Shown here: positions 1 through 8,605 of the stretch, one piece after another
Position numbering within the stretch: position 1 is the first letter of the stretch
Layout of the letters: every line of letters begins with the position of its first letter
NCBI RefSeq assembly: GCF_016415625.1
Contig: NZ_WBXP01000029.1
Coordinates: 1 to 48,486 of the forward strand
Length of the DNA stretch: 48,486 nt
Reading direction: 5' to 3'
Source of the DNA: Shimwellia pseudoproteus
GTDB lineage: Bacteria; Pseudomonadota; Gammaproteobacteria; Enterobacterales; Enterobacteriaceae
Made by a program: the position numbers and the translations under genes
The notes under the pieces: model-generated
The model's input: only the letters and a program-made list of their open reading frames with translations
Databases searched by the model: none
Told to the model about the DNA's origin: nothing

Positions 1-96
1 TGAACTTTTGCTTTGTCACAGGATGTCGCTACAGGGTCAGGAGTGTGGTGATCTGATCCTAATTTCGGCTAAAAGTTCGATTTATTCAACAAAGCC
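1..96. mobile_element. Right end of an IS903-type (IS5 family) insertion sequence, partial
   Basis: Positions 79-96 read GATTTATTCAACAAAGCC, the exact reverse complement of the 18-bp terminal inverted repeat of IS903 (GGCTTTGTTGAATAAATC). The element runs off the left edge of the window, so only its non-coding right end is seen and no transposase can be read. Immediately after it, an incomplete transporter gene resumes in mid-protein at 97. IS903-type elements make 9-bp target duplications; the predicted copy on this side is GTGATGGTG (97-105), with its partner outside the window. The IR match is seen directly; the subgroup assignment rests on remembered IS903 ends. Confidence 0.85.
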
Positions 97-1274
97 GTGA
101 TGGTGGCGACCCTGGCATTCTTTGGCTTTGCTTGTGGCGAATTTGGCAAGCGCCTGCCGCTGGTGGGCAAACTGGGGGCGGCGGCGATTTGCGCCACTTT
201 TATTCCCTCTGCGCTGGTCTACTACGGGCTGCTGCCGGATGTGGTGGTCGAGTCCACCACCAAGTTCTATAAATCTACCAATATTCTCTACCTCTATATC
301 TGCTGCATTATCGTCGGCAGCATCATGAGTATGAATCGCACCACGCTGATTCAGGGGTTTCTGCGCATTTTCTTCCCGATGCTGTGCGGTGAAATCGTCG
401 GCATGCTGGTGGGCATGGGCGTGGGTATCGCGTTAGGTATGGCGCCGTTTCAGATCTTCTTCTTTATCATTCTGCCGATCATGGCCGGTGGGGTGGGGTG
501 GGGGAAGGGGCTATTCCGCTGTCTATCGGTTACGCCGCCATTCTCCATATGGATCAGGGGGTCGCCCTGGGCCGGGTATTACCGATGGTGATGCTGGGTA
601 GCCTGACGGCGATAATCATCTCCGGATGCCTGAACCAGCTGGGTAAACGCTACCCGCACTTGACCGGGGAAGGCCAGCTGATGCCGGACCGCGCCAACAG
701 TGAGCAAACGGCCAGCCAGGCACCGGCGTTCTCCGGCAAGGTGGATGTCACCACCATTGCCAGCGGCGCACTGCTGGCGGTACTGCTGTATATGATTGGC
801 ATGCTGGGCCATAAGCTGATTGGCCTGCCGGCACCGGTTGGCATGCTGTTTGTGGCGGTGCTGGTCAAGCTGTTTAACGGGGTGTCGCCGCGCATTCTGG
901 AAGGCTCCCAGGTGGTTTATAAATTCTTCCAGACCTCAGTAACCTACCCGATCCTGTTTGCCGTTGGGGTGGCTATCACCCCGTGGAACGAGCTGATGGA
1001 TGCCTTCACCATCAACAACTTGCTGGTGATAATCAGTACCGTTGCCGCCCTGGTGGGCACCGGTTTCCTGGTGGGTAAAAAAATCGGCATGTATCCCATT
1101 GATGTTGCCATCGTCTCCTGCTGCCAGAGCGGCCAGGGCGGTACCGGTGATGTCGCCATTCTCACTGCCGGTAACCGTATGAGCCTGATGCCCTTCGCCC
1201 AGATTGCCACCCGTATCGGTGGGGCGATTAATGTCTCGGTGTCGCTGCTGATATTGAGCAACTTCCTTTCTTAA
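97..1274 (+). pseudogene. 2-hydroxycarboxylate (citrate-type) transporter, 5'-truncated by IS and frameshifted
   Basis: This is the remains of a sodium-coupled 2-hydroxycarboxylate carrier (2HCT/CitS family), a multi-spanning inner-membrane protein. The fragment starts at the IS boundary and lacks roughly the first 55 residues (judged against CitS). The family pattern GEFGKRLP and many hydrophobic segments follow. At 487-509 the reading frame breaks: the first part (97-591) passes into the second (in frame to 1274) after three copies of TGGGG. Removing one 5-bp copy would restore a continuous glycine-rich loop, GGVGEGAIPLS. The second part carries the other family loop, SCCQSGQGGTGDVAILTAGNRM, split here only for description around residues C-C-Q and G-G-T-G-D. 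No ribosome binding site precedes the GTG/ATG codons at 97/100. It heads the citrate lyase operon, so citrate was probably the substrate. The second copy of the loop and the C-terminus are intact. Confidence 0.85.
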
Positions 1275-1294
1275 TCACGATTTCAGGAACTGTT

Positions 1295-2158
1295 ATGAAA
1301 CTCGCAAGCTTTATCTATCAGGGGAAACGCAGCTACGGCATCGTCACCCGTGGAGGGGTGATTGATTTGGGCCGTCGCCTCGGGGATCGCTACCCGGATC
1401 TGAAAGCCCTGCTGGCCGCCAGCGCGCTCCAGGAAGCCAGCCGGTTCAGCCAGGATCAGGATCTTCTGCCGCTCAGTGCCGTGGACTTCCTGCCGGTTAT
1501 CGAGCACCCGGAAAAGATCCTCTGTGTCGGGATGAACTACGCCGCCAAACGCCAGGAGTTTGATCAGCATAACCCGGCGCCAACGCTTTTTGTCCGCTTT
1601 GCCGACTCCCAGACCGGGCACAATCGCCCGGTGGTAAAACCACGCTGCTCCAGCGAATTCGACTACGAAGGCGAGCTGGCGGTGATCATCGGCAAAGGGG
1701 GGGAGAATATCTCCCGGGATCAGGCGCTGGCCCATGTTGCCGGGTATAGCTGCTATATGGACGGCTCAGCCAGGGACTGGCAACACAGCTGGTTTACCGC
1801 CGGGAAAAACTGGCCCAGCACCGGCGCATTTGGCCCGTGGATGACCACCAGTGACGAGATCCCGGACCCGCACAACCTGGCGATCCGCACCTGGCTCAAT
1901 GGCCATATGGTCCAGGAAGACAACACCGCCAGCATGATCCACAAAGTGGCGGAGCTTATCGAGTACATCAGCACCTTTACCCGCCTCAGCCCCGGTGACG
2001 TGATCATCACCGGCTCCCCGGGTGGTGTCGGGAAAAAGCGCAACCCGCCGCTGTTTATGAAAGCCGGTGACCGGATCGAAGTCGAGATCGAACAGATTGG
2101 CCACCTGAGTAATTTGATTGTTGATGCGCCGGTCCAGGCCGCCGCCGCGATTCACTAA
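1295..2158 (+). CDS. Fumarylacetoacetate hydrolase (FAH) family protein of the citrate operon
   Basis: This is a 287-residue cytosolic FAH-fold enzyme (COG0179). The metal-binding region is visible as DYEGEL (E125, E127) with D156 in the MDGSARDW motif, and the C-terminus has the usual TGSPGGVG loop. Family members hydrolyse or decarboxylate acylpyruvates and oxaloacetate, or tautomerise oxaloacetate. Because it lies between the citrate carrier and citC, a role in handling oxaloacetate released by citrate lyase is a reasonable inference, possibly in place of a membrane oxaloacetate decarboxylase; no oad genes are seen in the window. The lid motif that in FAHD1-type enzymes reads N-Y-x-x-H-x-x-E is NYAAKRQE here, so lysine (K85) replaces the catalytic histidine while E88 is kept. 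The reaction is therefore uncertain. Confidence 0.8.
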   Translation: MKLASFIYQGKRSYGIVTRGGVIDLGRRLGDRYPDLKALLAASALQEASRFSQDQDLLPLSAVDFLPVIEHPEKILCVGMNYAAKRQEFDQHNPAPTLFVRFADSQTGHNRPVVKPRCSSEFDYEGELAVIIGKGGENISRDQALAHVAGYSCYMDGSARDWQHSWFTAGKNWPSTGAFGPWMTTSDEIPDPHNLAIRTWLNGHMVQEDNTASMIHKVAELIEYISTFTRLSPGDVIITGSPGGVGKKRNPPLFMKAGDRIEVEIEQIGHLSNLIVDAPVQAAAAIH

Positions 2159-2175
2159 CTGCCACGGACGGATTT

Positions 2176-3201
2176 ATGCAGGGAACGACAGCCATTGATT
2201 TCCGGCTTACCCGGGTGGCCAGCCAGCCGGCGCGGTTGGCGGCAATTCGCTACTTACTGGCCGACAACGGGCTGGGTATCGACAACGATATTGTCTGCTT
2301 TGTTGAGGCCTGGCGTGATAACCGGCTCGTGGGCTGCGCCGGGCTGGCGGGTAATGTGATCAAGTGCGTGGCGGTGGAGCGGGCGCTGCGCGGGGAAAAC
2401 CTCAGTGCCGCACTGCTGGCAGAGGTGGAGCACGTGGCGCTCAGCCAGGGGCATTTTCACCTGTTTTTATGTACCCGCCCGGCGAATCAGGCCCGTTTTA
2501 GCCGCAGCGGTTTTTGGCCGCTGGCGGTAAGTGGCGAGGATGCGGTACTGATGGAGAACACCCCCACCGGTCTGGCCCGTTACTGCCGCAGTTTGCGGCA
2601 GTTGCGCCGCCCCGGAAAGCAGATCGGCAGCATCGTGATGAATGCCAATCCGTTCACCCTCGGCCACCGTCATCTGGTCGAGCTGGCCGCCGCCCAGTGT
2701 GACTGGCTGCACCTGTTTGTGGTGCGGGAAGATGCGTCGTTCTTCCCTTATCAGGCGCGGCTGGAGATGGTGCAGCAGGGGGTAAGCCATCTGGCCAATG
2801 TGACGATTCACGAAGGGTCCCGCTATATCATTTCCCGGGCCACCTTTCCGGCCTACTTCCTCAAAGAGAGCGGCAAAGTACACCAGGCCTGGAGCGAGAT
2901 CGATGCGCTGCTGTTTCGCGACGCCATCGCCCCGGCTCTGGGGATCACCCGGCGGTTTATCGGCTCGGAGCCTTTTTGCGACATTACCCGCCAGTATAAC
3001 CAAACCCTGCATCACCTGCTGACGGGACAGATAGCCGTACATGAGATCCCGCGCATCAAGGCGACCGGGAGCGCGATTTCCGCCTCTCAAGTGCGCCATT
3101 TGTTGAAAACCGGGCAGTTCCCGCGCATCCGCGAGATTGTGCCGCCCACCACTTACGCCCATCTGGTGGCCCATTACGGCGCCCAGGCGGCGGTTGCTTA
3201 A
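2176..3201 (+). CDS. citC: [Citrate (pro-3S)-lyase] ligase CitC
   Basis: CitC acetylates the thiol of the citrate lyase prosthetic group using acetate and ATP, which activates the lyase. The 341-residue protein has the usual two parts: a GNAT-like N-terminal domain (about residues 1-130) and a nucleotidyltransferase domain. The latter shows the nucleotide-binding motif NANPFTLGHRHL (TLGH at 161-164) and the C-terminal ISASQVR signature. It starts 17 bp after the FAH gene and 15 bp before the citD start, in one operon with citD to citG. Length and motifs match enterobacterial CitC closely, and no defect is seen. Confidence 0.95.
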   Translation: MQGTTAIDFRLTRVASQPARLAAIRYLLADNGLGIDNDIVCFVEAWRDNRLVGCAGLAGNVIKCVAVERALRGENLSAALLAEVEHVALSQGHFHLFLCTRPANQARFSRSGFWPLAVSGEDAVLMENTPTGLARYCRSLRQLRRPGKQIGSIVMNANPFTLGHRHLVELAAAQCDWLHLFVVREDASFFPYQARLEMVQQGVSHLANVTIHEGSRYIISRATFPAYFLKESGKVHQAWSEIDALLFRDAIAPALGITRRFIGSEPFCDITRQYNQTLHHLLTGQIAVHEIPRIKATGSAISASQVRHLLKTGQFPRIREIVPPTTYAHLVAHYGAQAAVA

Positions 3202-3216
3202 CATCAGGACATGTTT

Positions 3217-3510
3217 ATGAAAATTATTAACCAGGCGCTGGCCGGGACCATGGAGTCCAGCGACCTGATGGTCAAAATCGCCCCGGCAGACGGGGAGCTG
3301 GATGTGGTCATTCACAGTGAAGTTATCAAACAGTTTGGCGAGCAGATCCGCCAGGTCGTGATGGAGACGCTGGCCAGCTTCGGGGTAACCCAGGGCCTGA
3401 TTATTATTGAAGACAAAGGGGCGCTGGACTGCGTGATCCGCGCCCGGCTGCAAACCGCGTTACTGCGCGCATCCGGCCAGGCGCTACCTATCTGGGAGGT
3501 TCTGAAATGA
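3217..3510 (+). CDS. citD: Citrate lyase acyl carrier protein (gamma subunit) CitD
   Basis: CitD carries the 2'-(5''-triphosphoribosyl)-3'-dephospho-CoA group that shuttles acetyl and citryl thioesters in the citrate lyase complex. Two in-frame ATG codons occur, at 3211 and 3217. The second is chosen because AGGA at 3206-3209 sits 7 nt before it but only 1 nt before the first, and because it places the modified serine at position 14 (GTMESSD, S14) as in known CitD proteins. That gives 97 residues. The conserved C-terminal stretch [12 protein letters not shown] is present. Its stop codon overlaps the citE start (ATGA at 3507), which suggests translational coupling. Confidence 0.95.
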   Translation: MKIINQALAGTMESSDLMVKIAPADGELDVVIHSEVIKQFGEQIRQVVMETLASFGVTQGLIIIEDKGALDCVIRARLQTALLRASGQALPIWEVLK

Positions 3511-4382
3511 GCACGCTTCGTCGCAGTATGTTGTTTTTACCCGGCGCCAATGCCGCCATGCTCTCTACGGCGTTTATCTACCGCCCGGACGCCATCATGT
3601 TTGACCTCGAAGACGCCGTGGCCCTGCGTGAAAAAGACAGCGCCCGGATGCTGGTATTCCACGCCCTTCAGCACCCGATGTATCAGGACATTGAAACTGT
3701 GGTGCGGATAAACCCGCTAAACACGCCGTTTGGCCTGGCGGATCTGGAGGCGGTGGTCCGTGCCGGGGTGGATGTGGTGCGCCTGCCGAAAACCGACACC
3801 CCGGACGATATTCATTTACTGGAAAGCCATCTGGAACGCATCGAACAGGAATGTGGCCGTCCGGTGGGATCAACCCGGCTCATGGCGGCAATTGAATCCG
3901 CCGTGGGGGTGATTAACGCGGTGGCGATTGCCCGCAGCTCCCCGCGGCTGATTGGTATCGCGCTGGCAGCGTTTGACTATGTGATGGACATGCAAACGGA
4001 GCGCGGCGACGGGACCGAGCTATTCTACGCCCGCTGCGCGGTACTGCATGCCGCCCGGGCCGCCGGGATCGATGCCTTCGATGTGGTCTGGTCCGACGTT
4101 AATGACGACGCCGGTTTCCTGCGCGAAGTGGAGCTTATCCGCAAAATGGGCTTTAACGGTAAATCCCTGATTAACCCGCGCCAGATAGATCTGCTGCACA
4201 ACGCCTACGCGCCGACCCAGCAAGAAGTCGACCACGCCCGGCGGGTGATAGAAGCGGCAGAAGAGGGCGAGCGTAACGGCCTCGGGGTGGTATCCCTCAA
4301 CGGCAAAATGATTGATGGACCGATTATTAACCATGCGCGGGTGATGATTGAGCGCGCCGCGGCCTCCGGTGTACGCCGCTAA
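3507..4382 (+). CDS. citE: Citrate lyase beta subunit CitE
   Basis: CitE is the citryl-ACP lyase subunit, cleaving (3S)-citryl-ACP into acetyl-ACP and oxaloacetate. It is a 291-residue TIM-barrel protein of the HpcH/HpaI aldolase family. Typical motifs are the N-terminal [15 protein letters not shown] (metal and substrate region), [10 protein letters not shown] and [13 protein letters not shown]. Length and sequence are those of enterobacterial CitE. Its ATG overlaps the citD stop codon, and citF begins 10 bp after its own stop, so the three lyase subunits are probably made together. Confidence 0.96.
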   Translation: MSTLRRSMLFLPGANAAMLSTAFIYRPDAIMFDLEDAVALREKDSARMLVFHALQHPMYQDIETVVRINPLNTPFGLADLEAVVRAGVDVVRLPKTDTPDDIHLLESHLERIEQECGRPVGSTRLMAAIESAVGVINAVAIARSSPRLIGIALAAFDYVMDMQTERGDGTELFYARCAVLHAARAAGIDAFDVVWSDVNDDAGFLREVELIRKMGFNGKSLINPRQIDLLHNAYAPTQQEVDHARRVIEAAEEGERNGLGVVSLNGKMIDGPIINHARVMIERAAASGVRR

Positions 4383-4392
4383 GGACAGAACA

Positions 4393-5910
4393 ATGAACCA
4401 GACAGAACGTCTCCATAGCCAATTCCCGGCCCTGCGTAAGCTGGTGCCATTTGATAATGCGCTGGCCGCCACCCCGTGGCTGGCAGATGACCACGCCCGG
4501 CACAACCGCAAGATCTGTGATTCGCTGGAACAGGCCATTATGCGCAGCGGCCTGCAAAACGGCATGACAATTTCGTTCCACCACGCTTTCCGGGAAGGTG
4601 ACCAGGTGATCAACCTGGTGGTTGCCACCCTCGCCAGCATGGGCTTGCGGGATTTGACCCTCGCTTCCAGCTCGCTGATGACCTGTAATGACGAGCTGAT
4701 CGAGCATATTCGCCGCGGTGTGATCCGGCGGATTTATACCTCCGGTATGCGCGGCAAGCTGGCGGATGCTATCTCCCACGGCCTGATGGCCGAACCGGTG
4801 CAGATTCACTCCCACGGTGGCCGGGTGAAGCTTATCCAGGACGGTGAGCTCAACATTGATGTGGCCTTCCTCGGGGTGCCGTGCAGCGATGCATTCGGCA
4901 ACGCCAATGGCACCCAGGGGGCATCCTGCTGCGGTTCTCTGGGCTATGCCATGGTTGACGCCCGCTACGCCAGCAAAGTGGTGCTGCTGACCGAGTCGCT
5001 GGTGCCATTCCCCAATATGCCCGCCAGTATTGTCCAGGATCAGGTGGACTACATCGTCCCGGTTGAGCGGGTCGGGGACCCGGCGAAAATCAGCGTCGGC
5101 GCCGCCAGGGTGACCAGTAACCCCAGAGAACTGATGATAGCCCGCAGCGCGGCAGAGGTGATTGCGCACTCCGGCTATTTTAATGACGGCTTCTCGATGC
5201 AGACCGGCTCCGGCGCGGCATCCACCGCCTGCACCCGCTTCCTGGGAGAGAAAATGGCCCGGGACGGCATCCGCGCCCGCTTTGCCCTTGGGGGGATAAC
5301 CGGCAGCCTGGTGGACTTGCATGAGCAGGGGCTGATCGGCACCTTGCTGGATACCCAGTGCTTTGACAGCCAGGCGGCGGCATCCCTGGCCCATAACCCA
5401 CAGCATGTGGAGATCTCAACCAACGTTTATGCCAACCCGGCCAGCAAAGCCGCCTGCTGCGATCAACTGGATGTGGTTATCCTCAGCGCCCTCGAGATTG
5501 ACACTGCATTTAACGTTAACGTGATAACCGGCTCCGATGGGGTGATGCGCGGGGCCTCCGGTGGCCATTGTGATGTGGCCGCGGCGGCGAACTTGACCAT
5601 TGTGGTGGCGCCGCTGCTGCGCAGCCGGATCCCCACGGTGGTGCAGCAGGTCACCACCTGTGTCACCCCCGGGAGCTGTATTGATGTGCTGGTGACTGAC
5701 CATGGGATTGCGGTTAACCCCGCCCGCCCGGAGATTCGGGCACGGCTGGAAGCGGCCGGATTACCGGTCATGGACATTGAAATGCTCTGGCAGCGGGCGA
5801 TTTCTTTAACCGGGGTCCCCAAAGCCATCGAATTTACCGATAGAATCGTCGGCGTGATCCGCTACCGCGACGGTAGCGTTCTCGACGTAGTTTATCAGGT
5901 GAAGGAATAA
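4393..5910 (+). CDS. citF: Citrate lyase alpha subunit CitF
   Basis: CitF is the acetyl-ACP:citrate ACP-transferase subunit of citrate lyase. The protein has 505 residues. Motifs shared with E. coli CitF are visible along its length: MTISFHHAFREGD, LTLASSSL, QIHSHGGRV, LNIDVAFLGVP, the FALGGITGSLVDLHE stretch, and LVTDHGIAVNPARPE near the C-terminus. The ATG at 4393 is chosen because AAGGA at 4381-4385 lies 7 nt upstream and the protein then starts like its homologues; an in-frame opening at 4348 lies inside citE. It is followed 4 bp later by citX. Confidence 0.96.
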   Translation: MNQTERLHSQFPALRKLVPFDNALAATPWLADDHARHNRKICDSLEQAIMRSGLQNGMTISFHHAFREGDQVINLVVATLASMGLRDLTLASSSLMTCNDELIEHIRRGVIRRIYTSGMRGKLADAISHGLMAEPVQIHSHGGRVKLIQDGELNIDVAFLGVPCSDAFGNANGTQGASCCGSLGYAMVDARYASKVVLLTESLVPFPNMPASIVQDQVDYIVPVERVGDPAKISVGAARVTSNPRELMIARSAAEVIAHSGYFNDGFSMQTGSGAASTACTRFLGEKMARDGIRARFALGGITGSLVDLHEQGLIGTLLDTQCFDSQAAASLAHNPQHVEISTNVYANPASKAACCDQLDVVILSALEIDTAFNVNVITGSDGVMRGASGGHCDVAAAANLTIVVAPLLRSRIPTVVQQVTTCVTPGSCIDVLVTDHGIAVNPARPEIRARLEAAGLPVMDIEMLWQRAISLTGVPKAIEFTDRIVGVIRYRDGSVLDVVYQVKE

Positions 5911-5914
5911 CGTA

Positions 5915-6454
5915 ATGACAGTAATGGCACCCGAATTATCGGGGGTTACTCTGAACGCGCTGCTGGCGGCAAAAGAACGCCGCGCGGCGCGCCAGGCGGA
6001 CTGGCTGGGGCACTATCAGCAACCGGTGGTTTCACTGACGCTGGTTACCCCCGGCCCGGTGAAGAACAGCATCCGCTACCGCAATACCATGGGGGTGGCG
6101 CTGCAGGCATGCGATCAGCTGTTCTGGCGTAATGGCTGGCAGGTGGTTGATCGCCAGGTATTATGGTTGCCGACCGGGCCGGAGGCACTGTGGTGTGTGG
6201 CCCAGCCCGCCCAGGATATTAAGCAACACTGCCGCCAGCTTGAGCAGCAGCACCCGCTGGGGCGTATTTGGGATCTGGATGTCATTTGCCCGACCCGGGG
6301 GCCGCTGGGGCGGCAATCCCTGGGGGAGGAAATGCGCCGCTGCCTGCTGTGTGAGGAACCGGCCCACGCTTGTGTCCGCTCCCGGCGGCATCCGCTGGAG
6401 CAGGTTGTCTCCCGGGTGGAGGATATCATTGATGACTGGTTTACCCGCGACTAA
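5915..6454 (+). CDS. citX: Apo-citrate lyase phosphoribosyl-dephospho-CoA transferase CitX
   Basis: CitX transfers the triphosphoribosyl-dephospho-CoA precursor from CitG onto serine 14 of CitD, making holo-acyl carrier protein. The 179-residue product shows the CitX signature GRIWDLDV (116-123) and the conserved C-terminal cysteine and arginine cluster CLLCEEPAHACVRSRRH (143-159). A TGATTAA-like junction is absent; the gene simply starts 4 bp after citF and its 3' end overlaps citG by 23 bp. Separate citX and citG genes are the E. coli-like arrangement, in contrast to bacteria with a fused CitXG. Confidence 0.95.
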   Translation: MTVMAPELSGVTLNALLAAKERRAARQADWLGHYQQPVVSLTLVTPGPVKNSIRYRNTMGVALQACDQLFWRNGWQVVDRQVLWLPTGPEALWCVAQPAQDIKQHCRQLEQQHPLGRIWDLDVICPTRGPLGRQSLGEEMRRCLLCEEPAHACVRSRRHPLEQVVSRVEDIIDDWFTRD

Positions 6455-7268
6455 CCCCGGCGAGGTGGATGTGGTTGCCCTGGCAGAGCAGGCGCTCTGC
6501 CAGGAGCTGATGCTGACACCAAAACCGGGGCTGGTGGATAGCGCCAATAGCGGCGCCCACCGGGATATGAACTATATCACCTTTACCCGCAGTATTGCGG
6601 CGATCGTCCCCTGGCTGCGGGTGTTTGAGCAGTGCGGCCACCGGTATGCCCATTTACCTGCTAAGGCGATGCTGGCACAACTGCGCCCGGCGGGCATCGC
6701 CTGTGAACAGGCGATGTTTACCGCCACCGGAGGGGTCAACACCCATAAGGGAGGGATCTTTGCCCTCGGCCTGTTGTGCTGCGCCGCGGGCCGCCTGCAA
6801 GCGCGGGGGCAAGCGCTGACCGCCGGGGCGCTGTGCCGGCAGGTCAGCGCCATCTGCCAGGGGATGGTGGCCCGCGAGCTGGCGGGCAGTAAACCGGGCG
6901 CTACCGCAGGCCAGCGCCAGTATCAGCAACTGGGGTTAACCGGCGCCAGAGGGGAAGCGGAGAGCGGTTTTGCCACCGTGCGGCGCTATGTGTTGCCTGG
7001 CTGGCATCAGGCGCAGGGGGAGCGGCGGCTGCACCATGCGTTGCTGCGGCTGATGGCCATCAACCCGGACAGCAATCTGGTCTCCCGGGGGGGCATGGCG
7101 GGGCTGCGTTATGTACAGCGCTATGCGAACACCCTGCTGGAAACCGGCTGGCAGCGTGAGGATTTGCAGGTGATGGATCGGGCGCTGATTGCCAGAAACC
7201 TCAGCCCGGGGGGCAGTGCTGATTTATTGTCGGTGGCCTGGGTACTGGCGGGCGTAAATAACCAATAG
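6432..7268 (+). CDS. citG: Triphosphoribosyl-dephospho-CoA synthase CitG
   Basis: CitG makes 2'-(5''-triphosphoribosyl)-3'-dephospho-CoA from ATP and dephospho-CoA, the precursor of the citrate lyase prosthetic group. The 278-residue protein has the family motifs TPKPGLVD near the N-terminus, TGGVNTHKGGIFALGLL in the middle, LTGARGEAESG and the C-terminal NLSPGGSADLL. The ATG at 6432 lies within the 3' end of citX (23-bp overlap) and gives an N-terminus that aligns with homologues. A longer opening in this frame from 6132 is covered by citX and is not used. It is the last gene of the operon. Confidence 0.95.
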   Translation: MTGLPATNPGEVDVVALAEQALCQELMLTPKPGLVDSANSGAHRDMNYITFTRSIAAIVPWLRVFEQCGHRYAHLPAKAMLAQLRPAGIACEQAMFTATGGVNTHKGGIFALGLLCCAAGRLQARGQALTAGALCRQVSAICQGMVARELAGSKPGATAGQRQYQQLGLTGARGEAESGFATVRRYVLPGWHQAQGERRLHHALLRLMAINPDSNLVSRGGMAGLRYVQRYANTLLETGWQREDLQVMDRALIARNLSPGGSADLLSVAWVLAGVNNQ

Positions 7269-7293
7269 CTGCGTTTATTAAATATAACGCAGC
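7268..7293 (+). terminator. Stem-loop after the citrate operon
   Basis: A perfect 8-bp stem GCTGCGTT / AACGCAGC (7268-7275 and 7286-7293) with a 10-nt AT loop begins in the last base of the citG stop codon. No run of T follows, so it may stabilise the mRNA end or act as a weak terminator rather than a classic intrinsic terminator. Confidence 0.45.
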
Positions 7294-7595
7294 GTCAAAA
7301 TTAATGAGCGGTACGAGTCTTATAAAAACAACATTAATTTAATGGCGGTGAGATACCTGTCGTTTTATATATAATAACGTAGCATGGTGATTTATGCAGG
7401 GTAGTTTTCTATTTGATTGAAAGATATGATATTTTAAAATTGATAACTGACCGGTGTAATATTACTTTATTTTTAATAAGCTATTCGTGCCGCTGCTTAT
7501 AGTAAGCCGCTTGACGTGACGTTTCCTGAGTATTAATAATCGTTGTCAGCTAATTATCCCATCCCGGGAAATATTGTTGAGTTGAGAGGCTTAGA
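7294..7595 (+). promoter_or_regulatory. AT-rich upstream region of the amidohydrolase gene with a candidate sigma70 promoter
   Basis: About 300 bp without a gene, clearly richer in A and T than its surroundings. A candidate promoter is TTGACG (7511-7516), an 18-bp spacer and AATAAT (7535-7540), each matching the consensus at five of six positions. It would start transcription near 7547, about 50 nt before the ATG at 7596. A GAGAGG ribosome binding site precedes that ATG. The upstream AT-rich stretch (7310-7490) could bind a nucleoid protein or an unknown regulator; no clear operator was identified. Confidence 0.45.
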
Positions 7596-8573
7596 ATGAA
7601 AGGTAAAATTGCACTGGAAGAACACTATCAGTCACCTGATTTTAATGCAGCTGGTTCACATGATTTTACGAAGGGGGATTATTTTGAAAATGTTAAGGAA
7701 CGACTACTAAATATTGATTTGCGTATCCAGGATATGGATAAGAACGGTATTGAAACGTATATTCTGTCATTAACGCAGCCGGGGATTGAAGGCCTTACTG
7801 ATGCCGTGGCGGCGCAGAAAATGGCGGTGAAAATGAACGACTACTGTGCCGCGCAGCTGGTTGCTAAACACCCGGATCGTTTACGGGCCTTTGCCTGTGT
7901 CCCTTTGCAGAACCCAGAGGCCGCAGCCAAGGAACTGGAACGTGCAGTGAAGCAGCATGGGTTTGTCGGGGCGCTGATTAACGGCTTTTCCAATATTGGT
8001 AATGAAGAAACCGCCCAGTATCTGGATGAGCCGCAAGTTGAGCCGTTCTGGGCAAAAGTTGAAGAACTGGGGGTTCCGGTATACCTGCACCCCCGTATTC
8101 CGCTGGTCACCCAGCGCCGTATCTATCAGGGATATGATGGTCTGCTGGGCTCTGCCTGGGGCTTTGGGGTGGAAACCTCAACCCACGCGGTGCGTATGAT
8201 CCTCAGCGGCTTGTTTGACCGCCACCCGGGCCTGCAAATTATCCTCGGCCACCTGGGGGAAGCGCTGCCGTTCACGCTGCCGCGTCTTGAACACCGTCTG
8301 CGTCACCAGCGTGCGGAAACCCAGGGCAGCCATAAACTTCCGGTAACGGAATATTTGCGGAAAAACTTTTATTTGACCACCAGCGGCACGTTCCGCACCC
8401 AGGCATTGCTGGATACCATGCTGGAAGTGGGCTCGGATCGTATTCTGTTTTCTGTCGACTCCCCTTATGAAGACGCCAGTGAATTAAGCCCGTGGTTTGA
8501 TGCGGCCCCGATCAGCGATAACGACCGGGTTAAAATTGGCCGTGAAAATTCCCGCCAGTTATTTAAATTGTAA
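7596..8573 (+). CDS. Amidohydrolase-2 family, gamma-resorcylate decarboxylase-like
   Basis: This 325-residue metal-dependent enzyme belongs to the amidohydrolase family that holds gamma-resorcylate (2,6-dihydroxybenzoate) and 2,3-dihydroxybenzoate decarboxylases. The signature is nearly complete: GKIALEEH (E8, H10), GFVGALINGFS (122-132), YLHPR (H165), LGHLGE (H219), TTSGTFRT and LFSVDSPYE (D288). E8, H165, H219 and D288 correspond to metal and catalytic residues of gamma-resorcylate decarboxylase. A non-oxidative, cofactor-free decarboxylation of a hydroxybenzoate is the best guess; the exact substrate cannot be told from sequence. It stands alone, with its own promoter region and downstream hairpins, between the citrate operon and the convergent mltC. 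No aromatic transport or ring-cleavage gene is adjacent. Confidence 0.85.
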   Translation: MKGKIALEEHYQSPDFNAAGSHDFTKGDYFENVKERLLNIDLRIQDMDKNGIETYILSLTQPGIEGLTDAVAAQKMAVKMNDYCAAQLVAKHPDRLRAFACVPLQNPEAAAKELERAVKQHGFVGALINGFSNIGNEETAQYLDEPQVEPFWAKVEELGVPVYLHPRIPLVTQRRIYQGYDGLLGSAWGFGVETSTHAVRMILSGLFDRHPGLQIILGHLGEALPFTLPRLEHRLRHQRAETQGSHKLPVTEYLRKNFYLTTSGTFRTQALLDTMLEVGSDRILFSVDSPYEDASELSPWFDAAPISDNDRVKIGRENSRQLFKL

Positions 8574-8605
8574 TTCGGGCTCTACATCTACCTTGTTTTG
8601 TGCCT

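Noticed and set aside
4327..5406. Open frames of 300 or more codons on the - strand in the citrate operon (also 2467-3453)
   Set aside because: GC-rich coding DNA leaves the opposite strand open; the + strand proteins CitC and CitF match known families along their length.
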